Positions 35,281-44,128 of a DNA stretch of 64,000 bases are shown here, one piece after another. The DNA is taken from positions 65,762-129,761 of the forward strand of contig NZ_RWIJ01000004.1 of the NCBI RefSeq assembly GCF_019805165.1, in the 5' to 3' direction. The notes below the pieces were generated by a model. That model was given only the letters and a program-made list of their open reading frames with translations. It was not told the origin of the DNA and searched no databases. The position numbers were made by a program, and so were the translations under genes. The stretch comes from Azospirillum sp. 412522. Its GTDB lineage: Bacteria; Pseudomonadota; Alphaproteobacteria; Azospirillales; Azospirillaceae. The first letter of the stretch is position 1, and the number at the start of each line of letters is the position of its first letter.

Positions 35281-36342
35281 TCACGCCTCTTCCGGCATGA
35301 TCGCCGGCAGTTCGTCCGCGTTCTCGCGGTGGATCCGGCAAACCTCGTCCCAGTTCGACAGGAAGGCGTCCAGCAGCGCCGGGTCGAAATGGCGGCCTCG
35401 ATCCTCGACCATGAAGGCGCGCGCCTCCTCCATCGTCCAGGGCCGCTTGTAGGGGCGGGCGGAGGTCAGGGCGTCGAACACGTCGGCGATGGCGACGATG
35501 CGGCCGCTCAGTGGAATGGCGGTCCCGGCCAGACCGCCGGGATAGCCGGTGCCGTCGAACTTCTCGTGGTGGCTGACCGCGATCTCCGCCGCCAGCCGCA
35601 GCAGCGGGATGTCGCTGTCCGCCAGGATGCGGTGGCCGATGGTGGCGTGCTGGCGCATCACCGTCATCTCCTCCGGGGTCAGGCGGCCCGGCTTCAGCAG
35701 GATCATGTCGGGGATGCCGATCTTGCCGATGTCGTGCATCGGCGCCGCCTTCATCAGCTGCTGGGCGAAGGCGGCGCCGTAGCCGGCCGCTTCGGCGATG
35801 AGCCGGGAATAGAGCGCCATCCGTTCGATGTGGGCGCCGGTTTCCGGGTCGCGGTATTCGGCGGCATGGGACAGGCGGCCGACCAGCTCCTCCCCCTGGC
35901 GCTGGAGGGCGGCGGTCACCCGCTCCACCTCGGTGGCCAGCAGGGCGGCGCGGTCGCGCAGCAGGGCGCGGCTCTGGCGCAGGGCCAGCAGGTTGCGCAG
36001 CCGGGCCTGCACCTCCGGCACGACGACCGGCTTGGTCAGGAAGTCGTTGCAGCCTTCGTCCAGCGCCCGCACCCGGATGTCGACCGCCGTGTTGGCGGTG
36101 ATCATCACCACCGGCACGGTGTCCAGCCGCCCATCGTCGCGGATGTGGCGCAGCAGGTCGATGCCGTCCATGCCCGGCATCATCTGGTCCAGAAGGATCA
36201 GGTCCGGCTCGTTCCCGCGCAGCCATTCCAGGGCGTCGAGCGGGCTTTCCATCGTCACCGGCTCTGCGTCGTCCAGGCGGCGGACGATGGCGGCCATGAT
36301 GAACAGGTTGGTGCGGTCGTCGTCGACGATGAGGATGTTCAT
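35281..36342 (-). CDS. HD-GYP domain response regulator (RpfG type)
   Basis: A 353-residue two-domain protein: receiver at residues 1-120 (ILIVDDDRTN, acceptor Asp 52 in LILLDQMMPGMDG, Lys in FLTKP) and HD-GYP phosphodiesterase at 150-350. The HD pair is H203-D204 in PMHDIGKIGIPD, and the GYP triad is at 266-268 in HHEKFDGTGYPGG. The domain therefore looks active against cyclic di-GMP. The start ATG overlaps the stop of the stand-alone receiver gene upstream (36339-36342), so both are made together. It is a likely output of the kinases encoded at 37982-43347. Confidence 0.93.
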   Translation of the reverse strand: MNILIVDDDRTNLFIMAAIVRRLDDAEPVTMESPLDALEWLRGNEPDLILLDQMMPGMDGIDLLRHIRDDGRLDTVPVVMITANTAVDIRVRALDEGCNDFLTKPVVVPEVQARLRNLLALRQSRALLRDRAALLATEVERVTAALQRQGEELVGRLSHAAEYRDPETGAHIERMALYSRLIAEAAGYGAAFAQQLMKAAPMHDIGKIGIPDMILLKPGRLTPEEMTVMRQHATIGHRILADSDIPLLRLAAEIAVSHHEKFDGTGYPGGLAGTAIPLSGRIVAIADVFDALTSARPYKRPWTMEEARAFMVEDRGRHFDPALLDAFLSNWDEVCRIHRENADELPAIMPEEA

Positions 36343-36797
36343 CTTGCGGCGGCATCCCGGCGCGCGGCGACGAGCCGGCCGGCCTCCGTCAGCAGGGCCT
36401 TCAGATCCACGGGCTTTTCGAAGGCCGCCTCGGCGCCCAGCAGGCGGGCCATCCCCGGCAGTTCCATCCGCAGGCGCAGGCTGCCGCCGGTGACCGCGAT
36501 CAATGGCGGGCGCGACTGTTGCGCCTTCAGCTGCAGGATGACCTCGTAGCCGTCGGCCTCCGGCATGATGATGTCCGTCACCACCAGATCGACCGGATGC
36601 TCGGCCAGGATGGCCATCGCGACGTTGCCGTTCTCCGCCTCGTGCACGGCGTAGCCGGCGCGAAGAAAGGCGATGCGCACCATCCCGCGGAAATCGGGAT
36701 CGTCGTCGACCAGCAGGACGGAACTGGCGGGGGCAGGACCGGCGGCGGTAGAGGAGTGTGCGGGGTGGGCCCGCAGCTCGTAAAGGGTCATGTCCAT
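36339..36797 (-). CDS. Stand-alone receiver domain protein
   Basis: A 152-residue response regulator without an output domain: SVLLVDDDPDFRGMVRIAFL opens the domain, the acceptor Asp is residue 75 in LVVTDIIMPEADGYE, and Thr (AVTGG) and Lys (FEKPVD) complete the site. The N-terminal 25 residues are a short linker. The ATG at 36797 was chosen; ATGs at 36866 and 36875 would add an unlikely tail. It overlaps the HD-GYP gene by four bases and probably acts in the same relay as a CheY-like shuttle. Its promoter faces the LuxR-type regulator. Confidence 0.87.
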   Translation of the reverse strand: MDMTLYELRAHPAHSSTAAGPAPASSVLLVDDDPDFRGMVRIAFLRAGYAVHEAENGNVAMAILAEHPVDLVVTDIIMPEADGYEVILQLKAQQSRPPLIAVTGGSLRLRMELPGMARLLGAEAAFEKPVDLKALLTEAGRLVAARRDAAAR

Positions 36798-36929
36798 GGT
36801 CGCCGCTTCCGTGGTCGGGTGCAGACCGGCGGGGTGTGCCGGAGGGAAATCGTCAGGCGTCACCATAAACGTCAACCGGTGCGCGCACCCGTCCTGTCTG
36901 GGATAGCAGGGGCAGGAAATAGGATAGTC

Positions 36930-36942
36930 GGGATATTATCCC
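36930..36942. promoter_or_regulatory. GGGATATTATCCC palindrome
   Basis: A perfect 6-1-6 palindrome in the AT-rich region between the divergent receiver gene (start 36797) and the LuxR-type regulator (start 37095). GATATTAT recurs at about 37050. The location is right for an operator serving both directions; the binding protein is unknown. Confidence 0.45.
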
Positions 36943-37094
36943 GCGTCCGGGCAAGTGCGGCGCCGTCCCGGAACGGGGAATTGTGACTGGCGTGAAATAT
37001 AGGGAAGCCACGAAAACTTAAGATTTCGGCCGGTACAATAGGGAATCTTGATATTATGGGATGAGCGGTTGCCGAGGGCGGCGGAGGCTGGTTG

Positions 37095-37817
37095 ATGAAG
37101 ATCTTGGTGGCGGACGACCATCCCCTGTTCCGGGACGCGCTTGAGCTGTCCGTCCGGCAGGCTTGGCCGGATGCGGAAATCGGCTGCATCGGTTCGCTGT
37201 TGGAATTGCCTGCCGTGCCGGCATCGGCCGACGGCGTCCCCGCCGCGGTCTTCCGTTACGACCTGATCGTGCTGGACTGGCGGATGCCCGGCGCGGAGGG
37301 AAGCAATCCGATCGGGGTGCTTCGCCAGGCGGGAGTCCAGGGGCCGGTGGCCGTCGTGACCGGGGCGGAGGATGCGCTCACCGCGCTGGAGGTGCTGCGC
37401 TGCGGTGCCGACGCCTTCCTGCCTAAGACCACGCCGCGCCGCGTGCTGGCCCAGGCCCTGCGCCTTGTGGCGGAAGGCGGCAGCTTCGTGCCGAAATGCG
37501 TGGCGCTCGACCTGTTGCACATGAGCGAGCTGTCGCTCGACATGGATGAGGCGGAGGAGGGCGACGGGCCGTCGCTGGAAGGGGAGGGGGCGCCGTCGTC
37601 CCCGCTGACCGACCGTGAACAGCAGGTGCTGTCGATGCTCGCCACCGGCGCGACCAACAAGGAGATCGGGCGGCATCTCAGCCTTCAGGAGGTGACGGTC
37701 AAGCTGCACACCCGCCGCATCCTGCGCAAGCTGGGCGCCCGCAACCGTACCGATGCGGTGCGCCGCGCCCAGCAGGCCGGACTGCTTTCCCGCAGCCTCG
37801 ACGAAGCGTCGCCCTGA
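37095..37817 (+). CDS. LuxR/NarL-type response regulator
   Basis: A 240-residue regulator. The receiver domain starts MKILVADDHPLFRDALELSV, with the acceptor Asp 61 in LIVLDWRMPGAEG and Lys in FLPKTT. An acidic linker (MDEAEEGDGPSLEGEGA, about 150-166) leads to a LuxR-type helix-turn-helix (LTDREQQVLSMLATGATNKE; LSLQEVTVKLHTRRILRKLG). The ATG at 37095 follows GGAGG at seven bases. It is immediately upstream of the degenerate kinase and the HPt kinase on the same strand, which suggests that it is their DNA-binding output. Confidence 0.93.
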   Translation: MKILVADDHPLFRDALELSVRQAWPDAEIGCIGSLLELPAVPASADGVPAAVFRYDLIVLDWRMPGAEGSNPIGVLRQAGVQGPVAVVTGAEDALTALEVLRCGADAFLPKTTPRRVLAQALRLVAEGGSFVPKCVALDLLHMSELSLDMDEAEEGDGPSLEGEGAPSSPLTDREQQVLSMLATGATNKEIGRHLSLQEVTVKLHTRRILRKLGARNRTDAVRRAQQAGLLSRSLDEASP

Positions 37818-37981
37818 CCCGCGGGGTGACCCGCCGGGGCGCGGCGGGCGGGAGCGCATAGGGCTGGTCCCAGCAGCGTGAACCCGTCCGGTCTGTTATG
37901 GTCGCCTCCTCCGGTCATACGCCTTCGTCCAGCGCGGCAGAGACGGGCGCAACCGCAATACGGCCGCATTCCGAGTCGCTG

Positions 37982-39859
37982 ATGAGCCCCTCCGACGATT
38001 CCCTGCCCAGCCCGCGAACAGGGCGAACCGTGCCGCCGGATCCGGTGACTGCGAGCGAGGCGGTTTCCGGCCGGGCGGTTTCCGGCGGCGTGGCATCCGG
38101 CTCCGCTATGACGGCGTCCGCCTTCGCCGCGCTGGGCGGGGCAGCGGTGTTCGTCCTGTCGGCCCTCGCCCCGCTGCGCGAGGCGGTGCCCTGGGCACTG
38201 CCGCTGCTGGCCGCCGGCACCGGCGCTGCGGCCGGGCTGGTGCTTCTGTCGCTCTGGACCGCCCGTCTTGCGGCCGGCCGGGACGCGGCTCCCGAGAGTT
38301 CCGTCCGGCTTTCCGTTGCGGAGTCCGCTCCAACGACGGCGGAACCGCCGGCTGCGGACCATGCTTCGGAGACCGGCCCGGGAACCGGGGTGGAAGCGGC
38401 GGGCGCTGCCGACGCCGTCCGCATCGCCGCGCTGGAGGAGGCGTTGCGGCAGAAGGACGGGCTGGCCGCCCGGCGGCTGCGCAGCCAGCAGATCGCCGCG
38501 ATGGACGCCCGCGCCGATCTCGCCTGCGCCATCGTCCATGACATGAACAATGCGCTGGGCGCGGTCTCCGGCTATGCCGACTTCCTCGTCAGCGACCTGC
38601 CGGCCGACTCCCCCCAGGCCGACTATGCCCACCGGGTCATCGCGGCCGTCGACCGCACCCACCCCATCCTGCGCCGGCTGGTGTCGGCCGCCAGGATGGA
38701 GGCGGTCCCGCTGAAGCCCGAGCGGGCCGCCGGCGTGCTCGACGAGACCGCGCACCTCCTGCGCGCGGTTCCGGCGGCGCCGGGCAGCCTGGCCGTCCGC
38801 CATGACGCCGGCACGCCCGATCCGGTCTGCAACGCCGACCTGCTGGCCCGGACGCTGGCCGGTCTGGCGGCCGAGATCCTGTCTGCCACCGGCCGGTCCG
38901 GCGATGCCCGGCTCTGCCTGCGCGCATCCGCCAGCGCGTCGTTCCCGGCGGAGCAGGACGATCCGGACGCGGATGCCGTCGCCGCCGGCTGGACCGTCCG
39001 TCCGCTGCTGACGCCGTATCAGGGATCGCACACCGTGTTCGAACTGCGCATCGACGGTGCGCCGCTGGCCGACGATGTGCTGGCCACCCTGGTCGATCCC
39101 CTGCTGTCCGCCCGTGCCTGCTACCGCCGGGGCCAGAGCGACCGGGAGGAGGGGACCCTCCGGCCGGCGGCCATGCTGACCGCGCGGCTTCATGACGGCG
39201 GCCTCAGCCTGCTGACCCATCCGGCGGAGGGAACGGCGGTGCGGCTGCATATTCCGGCCGCCGCCTTTCCATTCCGTCCGTCCCCTGCCGGCCCATCTTC
39301 CTCCCGTTCCTCGCCGTCCCGTTTTCCCCCTGCCGCCGCGCCGCCGCGTTCGGCCGGAGCGGCCAAGCGCTCCATCGCGCCGGCATACAGGGTTCTGGTG
39401 GTCGACGCCGATCCGGCGTCCGGCGACCGGTTCCAGACCGGGCTGGAGCGGCAAGGGTTCGAGGTCTCGGTCTGCGAGGACCTGCGCGACGCGCTGGACG
39501 TCGTCGCCGACGAACCGGGCTTCTTCGATGCGGTGGTCATTGGTCCGGGGTTGAGCGCGCTTCCTGCCGGGGTGGCGCTGGCGGGCCGTCTGAAGACGCT
39601 GCGGCCGGACCTGCCCTGCGTGCTCTACGGTGCGGCGGGCGGCGAGTTCCCGGTCGCGGCCCCACTCCAGGCTGCCTTGCTCCAGACCGGCTTGCCCCAG
39701 ACCGAAGCCGGCGGGCCGGTGGACCTCCTGCTGCCGCTGCCGGTGGACCTGCCGCGGCTGGCGCGCGGAGTGGCGGCGCTTGCCGCAGGCGGTCCCCGGC
39801 GGGCGCGCGGGGGAGATGAGGCCGGCGATGAAGCTGGGATGGCGGGAGAGCGGCGCTGA
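37982..39859 (+). CDS. Degenerate hybrid histidine kinase with pseudo-receiver
   Basis: A 625-residue protein with two close membrane helices near 45-95, a coiled coil, and a HisKA-like motif CAIVHDMNNALGAVSGYADF that retains the His. The region where the ATPase should be lacks recognisable N, G1 and G2 boxes. The C-terminal receiver (YRVLVVDADPASGDRFQTGL) has lost the acceptor Asp: FFDAVVIGPGLSALPAG carries Gly at that position. It may act as a phosphotransfer or dimerisation partner rather than a kinase. The ATG at 37982 is preferred; 37898 is possible but the added codons look non-coding. Its stop overlaps the start of the next kinase (TGATG). Confidence 0.72.
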   Translation: MSPSDDSLPSPRTGRTVPPDPVTASEAVSGRAVSGGVASGSAMTASAFAALGGAAVFVLSALAPLREAVPWALPLLAAGTGAAAGLVLLSLWTARLAAGRDAAPESSVRLSVAESAPTTAEPPAADHASETGPGTGVEAAGAADAVRIAALEEALRQKDGLAARRLRSQQIAAMDARADLACAIVHDMNNALGAVSGYADFLVSDLPADSPQADYAHRVIAAVDRTHPILRRLVSAARMEAVPLKPERAAGVLDETAHLLRAVPAAPGSLAVRHDAGTPDPVCNADLLARTLAGLAAEILSATGRSGDARLCLRASASASFPAEQDDPDADAVAAGWTVRPLLTPYQGSHTVFELRIDGAPLADDVLATLVDPLLSARACYRRGQSDREEGTLRPAAMLTARLHDGGLSLLTHPAEGTAVRLHIPAAAFPFRPSPAGPSSSRSSPSRFPPAAAPPRSAGAAKRSIAPAYRVLVVDADPASGDRFQTGLERQGFEVSVCEDLRDALDVVADEPGFFDAVVIGPGLSALPAGVALAGRLKTLRPDLPCVLYGAAGGEFPVAAPLQAALLQTGLPQTEAGGPVDLLLPLPVDLPRLARGVAALAAGGPRRARGGDEAGDEAGMAGERR

Positions 39860-42800
39860 TGGGCGGCCGCCTTCACCTGCACGGCTTCATCGCCGCCATC
39901 TGGGCGGCGACCCTGGTGATCGCCGCCGGCCTGTGGGCGGCCGCCCTGACGCTGGCCCATTACGACGATGCCGAGGCGATGGCGCGGGCCGAGCGCGACG
40001 GCGGCAACCTTGCCCGCGTCGTCGCCGAACAGGCGACCCGGACCATCGCCGAAGCCGACCATATCCTGCTTTTCCTGATCGACGACTATCGAGAGGATGG
40101 CGAGGCCTGGGCCCCCGGCATCACCCGCATGCTGCGGCAGGCGGTCGAGCGGTCGAGCATCCTGGTCCAGCTGGCGGTGATCGACGCCCACGGCGACCTC
40201 ATCCATACCAGTCTGGAGGACGCTCCCGCCCGCGTCCGTCTGGCGGACCGCGAGCATTTCCGCGTCCATGCCGACAACCCGAACGCCGGACTGTTCATCG
40301 GAAAGCCGGTGTTCGGCCGGGCGTCCGGCAAATGGTCGATCCAGCTGACGCGGCGCGTCGAAAACAGCGACGGAAGCTTCGCCGGGGTTCTGGTCGCCTC
40401 GGTGGATCCCTTCTATTTCAGCCATTCGCTGGAAGAGCTGGATGTCGGCCCGAACGGAGCGGTGGCGATCATCGGCAAGGACGGCATCCTGCGTGCCCGC
40501 TCGCTGATGAACGACCGCATCGTCGGCCGGGACCTCGGCGAATCGCCGACGCTGCAGATGGCGCGCCGCCAGCCGACCGGGTTCGTGCGCTCCACCAGCA
40601 TGATCGACGGCATCCCGCGCCTCCAGTCCTTCCGTACGCTGACCTCCTATCCGCTGATCGTCACCGCGGCGTTCGACGAGGCGTCCTTCCTTGCCAACAC
40701 CCGGCGGCGGCAGCAGATCTATCTGCTGGCCGCCACGGCCTGCAGCATCGGACTGATTGGGCTGGCTCTGCTGGCGACGCGGCAGACGGCGCGGCTCGCG
40801 GCACTGGCGCGGCGGCTGGCCCAGAGCGAGGAGCGGTTCCGCGACCAGGCGGAGACCGCCTCCGACTGGTTCTGGGAGATGGACGCCGACCTGCGTTTTT
40901 CCCATCTGGCCGGGCCGCTGGTCCCGCATGTCGTCAACGGCACGCTGCCCATCGGCCTGCGGCGGGAGGACGTGGCGCTGCGCGAACCGGGGGATGCCGC
41001 CAAATGGGAGCGGCACCGCCGGACGATGGAGCGGCGGGAGCCGTTCCGGAACTTCCGCTACCGGGTGATGACGGCGGCGGGCCTGCGCTATTTCAGCGTC
41101 AGCGGCCGTCCGATCTTCGACGAGGGCGGACGGTTCCGCGGCTATCGCGGCTCGGCCACCGACATCACCGAGCGGGAGCTGGCCGCCAACCGGCTGGCCT
41201 CCAGCGAGGCGCGCTACCGCGCCATGTTCGAGGCGGTCGGCCAGCCGATCGTCACCATCGACGAGCATGGCACCATCGACGCCTTCAACCGCGCGGCGGA
41301 GCGGATGTTCGGCTACCGCGCCGCCGAACTCGTCGGCGGGCCGATGACCCGGCTGATGCCGAGCGCCGTCGGCGCGGTGCATGACGGGCTGCTGGCCACC
41401 TACCGCGAGAGCGACGCCTCGGTCCCGCGCTCGGAGGTGCGGGAGCTGACCGGCCGCCGCAAGGACGGCAGCGAGTTCCCGCTGGAGGCGACGCTGGCCG
41501 GCTGGCGCGAGGGCGACCGCCGCTACGTCACCGGGGCTCTGCGCGACGTCACCGCCCAGCGCGAGATCGAGGCCAGCCTGCGCCGCGCCAAGGAGGCGGC
41601 CGATCAGGCCAACCGCGCCAAGGGCGAGTTCCTGGCGACGATGAGCCACGAGATACGCACGCCGATGAACGGGGTGCTGGGCGCGCTGGCCCTGGTGGAG
41701 GGGCCCAACCTGAACGAGGAGCAGCGCCAGCTGCTGGATGTCGCCAACCGGTCCGGCAACGCGCTGCTGCAGATCATCGACGACATCCTCGACCTCTCCA
41801 AGCTGGAGGCCGGCAAGGCGGAGGTCGAGCCGGTGGATTTCGAGCTGCGCGCGGTGCTGGGCGACAGCATCGACCTGCTGGAGCCGGCCGCCTGCGGACG
41901 CGGGCTGATCCTGACGCGGGAAGTCGCGCCCGCCGTGCCCGACCGCGTCCGCGCCGACCTGCGCCGCATCCGTCAGGTGCTGGTCAATCTGGTGGGCAAC
42001 GCACTGAAATTCACCAACCGCGGCGGCGTCGCCGTGCGGGTCGGGCTGGAGGGGGGAGAAGCAAAGGCCGCGGCGGCGGACGGTGCCTTCGTCCTGCGGT
42101 TCGAGGTGGCCGACACCGGGATCGGCATCCCGGAGGATGTGCAGCCGACGCTGTTCCGGCGCTTCACCCAGGCCGACAGCTCCACCACGCGGCGGTTCGG
42201 CGGCACCGGGCTGGGGCTGGCGATCAGCCGGGAGCTGGTGACGCTGATGGGCGGGCGCATCGGCGTCGTCAGCGCCGAGGGCAAGGGCAGCGTCTTCTGG
42301 TTCACCGTCCGCTGCGAACCCGCCGCCGACCCGTCGGCCGGGGTGCTGACCGTGCCCTGCGCTCCGGAACCGGTGGGGATCGGGAAGGCGGGCGCGGCCG
42401 GCCTGCATGTGCTGGTGGCCGAGGACAATGAGATCAACCGCGACATCGTCGTCACCATGCTGCGCCGCGCCGGCCATCGCGTGACCGCGGTGGAGGACGG
42501 ATTGCAGGCCGTAAGGCTGGTGGAGGAGGGCGGCTTCGACCTCGTCCTGATGGACGTGCAGATGCCGGTGATGGATGGGGTCACCGCCACCCGGCACATC
42601 CGTGCCATGCCCGGAAGGGCCGCCCGGCTGCCCATCGTCGCGCTGACCGGCAACGTCATGCCCGGTCACCGCGACGAGTATCTCGCCGCCGGCATGACTG
42701 CCTATCTGACCAAACCGATCGTGTCGGCCGACCTGTTCGACGTGCTGGCAACGGTGAGCGCCTCCCGGGCGGCGGGCGGCGGAACGCCCGCCGGGGATCG

Positions 42801-43347
42801 GGCGTCGGCGGCCCCGGCATCCGTCGGCCCGTTGGCGGGACCCCCGGCGCAGGCCGGCTTGCCGCAGCCCATTGCGCTTTCCAGTTCTCCGGCTCCTTCG
42901 CCAGCCTTCCCGTCGGCCGTCCCGCCATCGGCCGCGCCGGACGAGGATCTTTGGCGCACGGCGCCGCTGCTCGATGACGAGCAGGCCGAATCGCTGCGCG
43001 CAGTGATCGGGGACGAGGCCTGGGCGCGGACGGTGGCTGCCTTCCGGCTGACGGTGGAAGACAGCGTAGCCACCATCCGCAGTGGAGCTGGGGAAGAGGG
43101 GAGGGTTGCGGCGACTCCCCTGGTCCGCATCGCCCACACGCTGAAGGGAACCGCCGCCAACATCGGCGCCGTGCGCCTGAGCCGCCTGGCCTCGCTGCTG
43201 GAGCAGCGGGCGCACATCCATGGCTGCTGGGCGGACGGCGACCCCCTGTGCGAAGCGCTTGGGACGGTCGCCGGGGATACCCTGAACGCACTGTCGTCCC
43301 GGGTCCGGCCGGCGTCCGATGCCGCCGTGGAGCGCGAGACGGTCTGA
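39859..43347 (+). CDS. Hybrid histidine kinase: dCACHE-PAS-PAS-HisKA-REC-HPt
   Basis: A 1162-residue membrane sensor. The order is: helix near 10-30; double-Cache periplasmic domain to about 280 (VQLAVIDAHGDLIHTSLEDA); helix near 290-310; two PAS domains (WFWEMDADLRFSHLAG near 335; YRAMFEAVGQPIVTIDEHGT near 455); HisKA with His 597 in FLATMSHEIRTPMNGVLGAL; ATPase with NLVGNALKFTNRGG, DTGIGIPEDV and GGTGLGLAISRELVTLMGG; receiver with Asp 899 in LVLMDVQMPVMDG; HPt with His 1093 in RIAHTLKGTAANIGAVRLSR. All catalytic residues appear intact, so it can run a full phosphorelay. It is translationally coupled to the degenerate kinase, and the LuxR-type, receiver and HD-GYP regulators nearby are candidate targets. 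Confidence 0.93.
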   Translation: MGGRLHLHGFIAAIWAATLVIAAGLWAAALTLAHYDDAEAMARAERDGGNLARVVAEQATRTIAEADHILLFLIDDYREDGEAWAPGITRMLRQAVERSSILVQLAVIDAHGDLIHTSLEDAPARVRLADREHFRVHADNPNAGLFIGKPVFGRASGKWSIQLTRRVENSDGSFAGVLVASVDPFYFSHSLEELDVGPNGAVAIIGKDGILRARSLMNDRIVGRDLGESPTLQMARRQPTGFVRSTSMIDGIPRLQSFRTLTSYPLIVTAAFDEASFLANTRRRQQIYLLAATACSIGLIGLALLATRQTARLAALARRLAQSEERFRDQAETASDWFWEMDADLRFSHLAGPLVPHVVNGTLPIGLRREDVALREPGDAAKWERHRRTMERREPFRNFRYRVMTAAGLRYFSVSGRPIFDEGGRFRGYRGSATDITERELAANRLASSEARYRAMFEAVGQPIVTIDEHGTIDAFNRAAERMFGYRAAELVGGPMTRLMPSAVGAVHDGLLATYRESDASVPRSEVRELTGRRKDGSEFPLEATLAGWREGDRRYVTGALRDVTAQREIEASLRRAKEAADQANRAKGEFLATMSHEIRTPMNGVLGALALVEGPNLNEEQRQLLDVANRSGNALLQIIDDILDLSKLEAGKAEVEPVDFELRAVLGDSIDLLEPAACGRGLILTREVAPAVPDRVRADLRRIRQVLVNLVGNALKFTNRGGVAVRVGLEGGEAKAAAADGAFVLRFEVADTGIGIPEDVQPTLFRRFTQADSSTTRRFGGTGLGLAISRELVTLMGGRIGVVSAEGKGSVFWFTVRCEPAADPSAGVLTVPCAPEPVGIGKAGAAGLHVLVAEDNEINRDIVVTMLRRAGHRVTAVEDGLQAVRLVEEGGFDLVLMDVQMPVMDGVTATRHIRAMPGRAARLPIVALTGNVMPGHRDEYLAAGMTAYLTKPIVSADLFDVLATVSASRAAGGGTPAGDRASAAPASVGPLAGPPAQAGLPQPIALSSSPAPSPAFPSAVPPSAAPDEDLWRTAPLLDDEQAESLRAVIGDEAWARTVAAFRLTVEDSVATIRSGAGEEGRVAATPLVRIAHTLKGTAANIGAVRLSRLASLLEQRAHIHGCWADGDPLCEALGTVAGDTLNALSSRVRPASDAAVERETV

Positions 43348-43372
43348 AGCGGCTGGCCTGCGCGCCCCGTGC

Positions 43373-44128
43373 TTACAGCCCGATGAAGGGCTGCATCAAG
43401 CGGCCCATCAGTCCGGTGAAACGCAGGGGCGCATCCGTCGCGATCAGGCAGACGCAGTCGCGGTGGCTGTCGGCGATGGGCTGGTGGTTGGTGTCGCCAT
43501 CGACCTCCGCCAGATCGCCCGAGCCGTAGCGGCCGAGTTCGTCGGCGAAATGGCCGCTCAGCACCACGGTCAGTTCCAGCCCGCCATGGCCGTGGTGGGG
43601 CAGGGCGGTGCCGGGCGCGATGCGCAGAAGCTGGGCCGCCCCGCCGTTGGCCGTGCGGGGCAGCAGTTCCACCCGGCGCACGCCCGGCGCGAGCCGCTGC
43701 CAGGACAGGCCGTCCAGTGAGGGGACATAGGCGCGCAACGGATGGGGCAGGGGAGAGGGCAGGGCCGGAATGGCATCCGGCGCGGCACCGGGCGCCGCCA
43801 TTCCATGCCATTGCGGCACCCGTCGCGGCCTGATCCGCAGGGCCTTGCAGGGGTTGGCCGGCGCCTCCTCGCAGTCCAGCCGGTCTAGCGTGGCGGCCAG
43901 CGACAGGCTTTCCAGCGGGGCAGGCGGCAGATCCTCCAGCAGGGCGCCGCCCAGGGCCTCCACCTCCGCCAGGATGGCGCGGCAGTCCGGGCAATGGGCG
44001 AGATGGACGGCGACGGCCAGCGACAGCCCCTCGCCCAGGCCGCCGGCACCATAGGCCACAAGCAGGGCATCGCTGGGATGGTGGTTCGGCCGGGGGGGCT
44101 GGGCAGCGGAGAGGTGGCGGGCGGTCAT
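43373..44128 (-). CDS. chrR: ChrR-type anti-sigma factor with cupin domain
   Basis: A 251-residue zinc anti-sigma factor of the ChrR family. The N-terminal ZAS domain shows HLAHCPDCRAIL with H42, C46 and C49, plus His residues near 16-17. The C-terminal cupin (LLRIAPGTALPHHGHGGLEL; VVLSGHFADELGRYGSGDLA) carries the His and Glu metal ligands. In Rhodobacter sphaeroides the homologue holds sigma-E inactive until singlet oxygen is formed. The start overlaps the sigma-factor stop by four bases (ATGA), as usual for this pair. It converges on the hybrid kinase. Confidence 0.93.
   Translation of the reverse strand: MTARHLSAAQPPRPNHHPSDALLVAYGAGGLGEGLSLAVAVHLAHCPDCRAILAEVEALGGALLEDLPPAPLESLSLAATLDRLDCEEAPANPCKALRIRPRRVPQWHGMAAPGAAPDAIPALPSPLPHPLRAYVPSLDGLSWQRLAPGVRRVELLPRTANGGAAQLLRIAPGTALPHHGHGGLELTVVLSGHFADELGRYGSGDLAEVDGDTNHQPIADSHRDCVCLIATDAPLRFTGLMGRLMQPFIGL

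Noticed and set aside
36970-36994. GGAAC-N16-CGTG upstream of the LuxR-type regulator
   Set aside because: Close to an EcfG promoter, but the -10 element has one mismatch in four bases; not strong enough to list.
39625-43221. 1198-codon minus-strand frame opposite the HPt kinase
   Set aside because: Low-complexity Gly/Arg/Gln composition without domains; shadow of the kinase gene, whose catalytic motifs are all intact.
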